Positions 55,678 through 64,000 of a stretch of DNA of 64,000 bases are shown here, in pieces (within the stretch, counting starts at the first letter, position 1; the number at the start of each line of letters is the position of its first letter). Source of the stretch: Branchiostoma floridae. Lineage: Eukaryota; Chordata; Leptocardii; Amphioxiformes; Branchiostomatidae. The position numbers were made by a program, and so were the translations under genes. The stretch spans positions 1,146,900 to 1,210,899 of the forward strand of contig NC_049983.1 of NCBI RefSeq assembly GCF_000003815.2, read 5' to 3'. The notes beneath the pieces were generated by a model that was not told the origin of the DNA, ran no database searches, and saw only the letters and a program-made list of their open reading frames with translations.

Positions 55678-56878
55678 TCCTTGAATTGATGGAAATAAAT
55701 GTCTACATATGCTTGTACTGTTCAGGATAAACCTTCAAAGCCATGCGACAGTTCAGAGTGTTCAATACAAACAATCATAGTAAAGTCGTGTTAACAAAAG
55801 CAAAATTTACTGTTATCACATCAAAACCTTTTACAAACTTTGTATTCATTGTTACTCTGTTCGTAACCTGCGATTGGAAATTGTCAATAACTGTAAAATT
55901 ACATCGCTTAGATATTGCTTATTTGTATGATTATTATATAATTTTTGTCAACATGTAATACACAGTCGGAAGCGGAAAGTTCCAATTTAAGCCACACAAA
56001 ACACATAAAACCAATCTAAAGTTGCGGAAAGGTTTAAACTTGCGCCGCCTTTACTAAAAATAAACGACAAGTATGGTCCAAGAAAAGATCACGGAAAGTG
56101 TTCGGATAGGAACGTTTCTGCACTTCTTCACGTGCCTTTCAGGCTGTGTGAACGACACATAAACGTGGGGGAAATGGAGGCGGAAGTGGATTATAAAGGT
56201 GGCCGAAAGATTACGGAAGGGTCTTAAGAAACGCATGCTTTCCGCCCGTAAAGCATACGAAAATACTGTTACTAACGACACCTTTAAGCATCTAAAAGTT
56301 GCGAAAAGGCATCGTGAAGAAGTGAAAAAACGCACCTGTCCGTGTTTACGTAAAGGTAACCTTAAATGGAATCTTTACGTACACGGATAGAAGTCGTTAA
56401 GTTGCTGAAAGGGTGAAGAAACGTCGCGTTCACGTTGGACACCCCAGTTCTTCCGCGACCGGAGTCCGTGGTACAAAAAAGTAACGAAAAGCATCAGAGG
56501 GTCTATGTTTGAGTTGACATTTCTCATTATTTACTGAGAAATTACATTAAACGCTTACATGGCTGAAAAGCGTAGGAAATGATGTGTTTTTGTTCAAATT
56601 GTGTTTCGGTCCGACTCTAATTTCCGGATATTCTTGCGCCTTCCATGTAAACAGGCCAGTGACCTAGATTGACCTCTGAAGCGCTGTGTTAACCCAAGTT
56701 GCAATGCCGTGCGCCGTGGATGATTAAAAAAACTGTAGTACTAGAATTTTCCTTTTTATAATTGGTTGGATTACTCTCTATGTTTTCCTCCTTCTGACAG
56801 TATCAGTCGTGTTTGCCGAAAAAATCTTCTTCATGTGTTTTTTTCAATGCCAAAATGTCCGATTTTGTGCATCATTTT
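55678..56878. other. no gene recognised
   Basis: Contains a CRE-free, GTTACGGAAA/CTTTACG-rich stretch at 56050-56480 of unknown nature. Downstream of the G-alpha stop codon. Confidence 0.35.
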
Positions 56879-63187
<6,309 letters not shown>

Positions 63188-64000
63188 CTGCAGGAGAACA
63201 GAAAGGCCACATTACCTCATGCACATCAAGGGTACCTGGAACATCATGCCAACGGACCTACTGTATACACTACAACTGTCTCAAAAATGTCAGTGCATTC
63301 ACAGGAGTCAGGACCATATTAGTATATAAAGATACAATTCTATCATTATAACGCTGGGTACAACCATATTTACTCGAAAAAGGTACATACTTTTTAAACT
63401 TTTCAACATAAAAAAAGGTGCTACAAGTTGTTGCCAAAATCAGGATGCGTACTTTGAGGTTATTGCATGGATAAATGGTAGAATAAAGCAATGTGAAGGA
63501 TGCCAAACATATGCACTGGTGCTATCTTTGTGATGTCTTACCGAAGCAACTGTCTAAACATTATCTAACATAATGACATAACAGTGACGTTTGCATATAA
63601 TTCTTATGAGGCAGTGACTTTGTCAGGTTCAACTGTTTTATCCAGGCTGATGTACTAGCTGATTTGTTTCACCAGTTCATTCTCATTGATTCTTATAACC
63701 GGCAGCAAGCAATTCAAAATTTTGTAGAGACAATGACAGCGGGATTTATGCACAATAACCTAGGGAAAACATCATAAATTTGAATTTATCCACTTCAAGC
63801 TTAAGGCCTATTCAAAATTAGTTGAGAAGGGGTACATCCTTTATTTGAGTAATTCCATTTGCCTTTCAGTCCCACAGATCTGCCAGAGACTTGCCAAAAT
63901 CAGGGGTACGTGTTTTAATCATTCGAGAAAATACGGTACATAAAACTACTCAAATAATGACAATGATACTAACTTTCTGCAGATACTTTCTTGTACAATA
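63188..64000. other. G-alpha intron, no exon securely recognised
   Basis: The preceding exon (ending in a VDKxxF-like motif) should be upstream on the minus strand. A LEVDKFKF translation near 63790 is suggestive but has no sound donor. Confidence 0.4.

Noticed and set aside
63780-63830. Possible preceding G-alpha exon (LEVDKFKF on the minus strand)
   Set aside because: VDKxxF fits the family but no usable donor in the needed phase and no upstream FETxF-type sequence was seen.

Overview
This is animal nuclear DNA, most likely from a lancelet (amphioxus, Branchiostoma). The genes are split by phase-consistent GT-AG introns. Two tandem BTB-Kelch paralogues are of the type I recognise from the amphioxus KLHL expansion, a nucleotidyltransferase-TPR gene is of a lancelet-expanded type, and SINEs, MITEs and minisatellites fill much of the rest. 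A 100-N block at 62095-62194 is an assembly gap. Species assignment is inference; no database search was possible.

Layout. 1-4166 (minus): 5' part of a Penelope-like retroelement (basic ORF1, then RT plus GIY-YIG in the -1 frame) that runs off the window start and abuts the 3' end of a nucleotidyltransferase/TPR gene (4164-7699, minus). 8.4-14.7 kb: MITEs, a long fold-back repeat and four tandem ~0.75-1.0 kb units carrying a tRNA-like segment. 14.7-28.6 kb (minus): a complete Gfo/Idh/MocA oxidoreductase gene (12 coding exons, 427 aa), with a terminal-exon-derived minisatellite, a candidate mutually exclusive exon pair, tandemly repeated exon halves and a 1.35 kb palindrome-array element in its 5' intron. 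It shares a short divergent promoter with BTB-Kelch gene 1 (28800-31065, plus).

33-46.6 kb (plus): a seven-exon FG-GAP/VCBS beta-propeller gene (5' end not found), its introns loaded with TIR elements, several with clear target-site duplications, one nested and one landing inside a splice donor. 49.4-51.7 kb (plus): BTB-Kelch gene 2, whose C-terminus is frameshifted relative to gene 1. 52-61 kb: tandem repeats, (TTTC)n tracts and a duplicated ~0.85 kb repeat with CRE palindromes. 56.9-63.2 kb (minus): the 3' half of a G-alpha-s-like gene with unusual changes in the G3 and G5 motifs and at the receptor-binding C-terminus.

No single operon-like system exists. The points most worth follow-up are the divergent G-alpha, the same-length alternative exons of the oxidoreductase, the minisatellite born from a stop-codon exon, the dnaX-type slippery site in the Penelope-like element, and the palindrome-array element.
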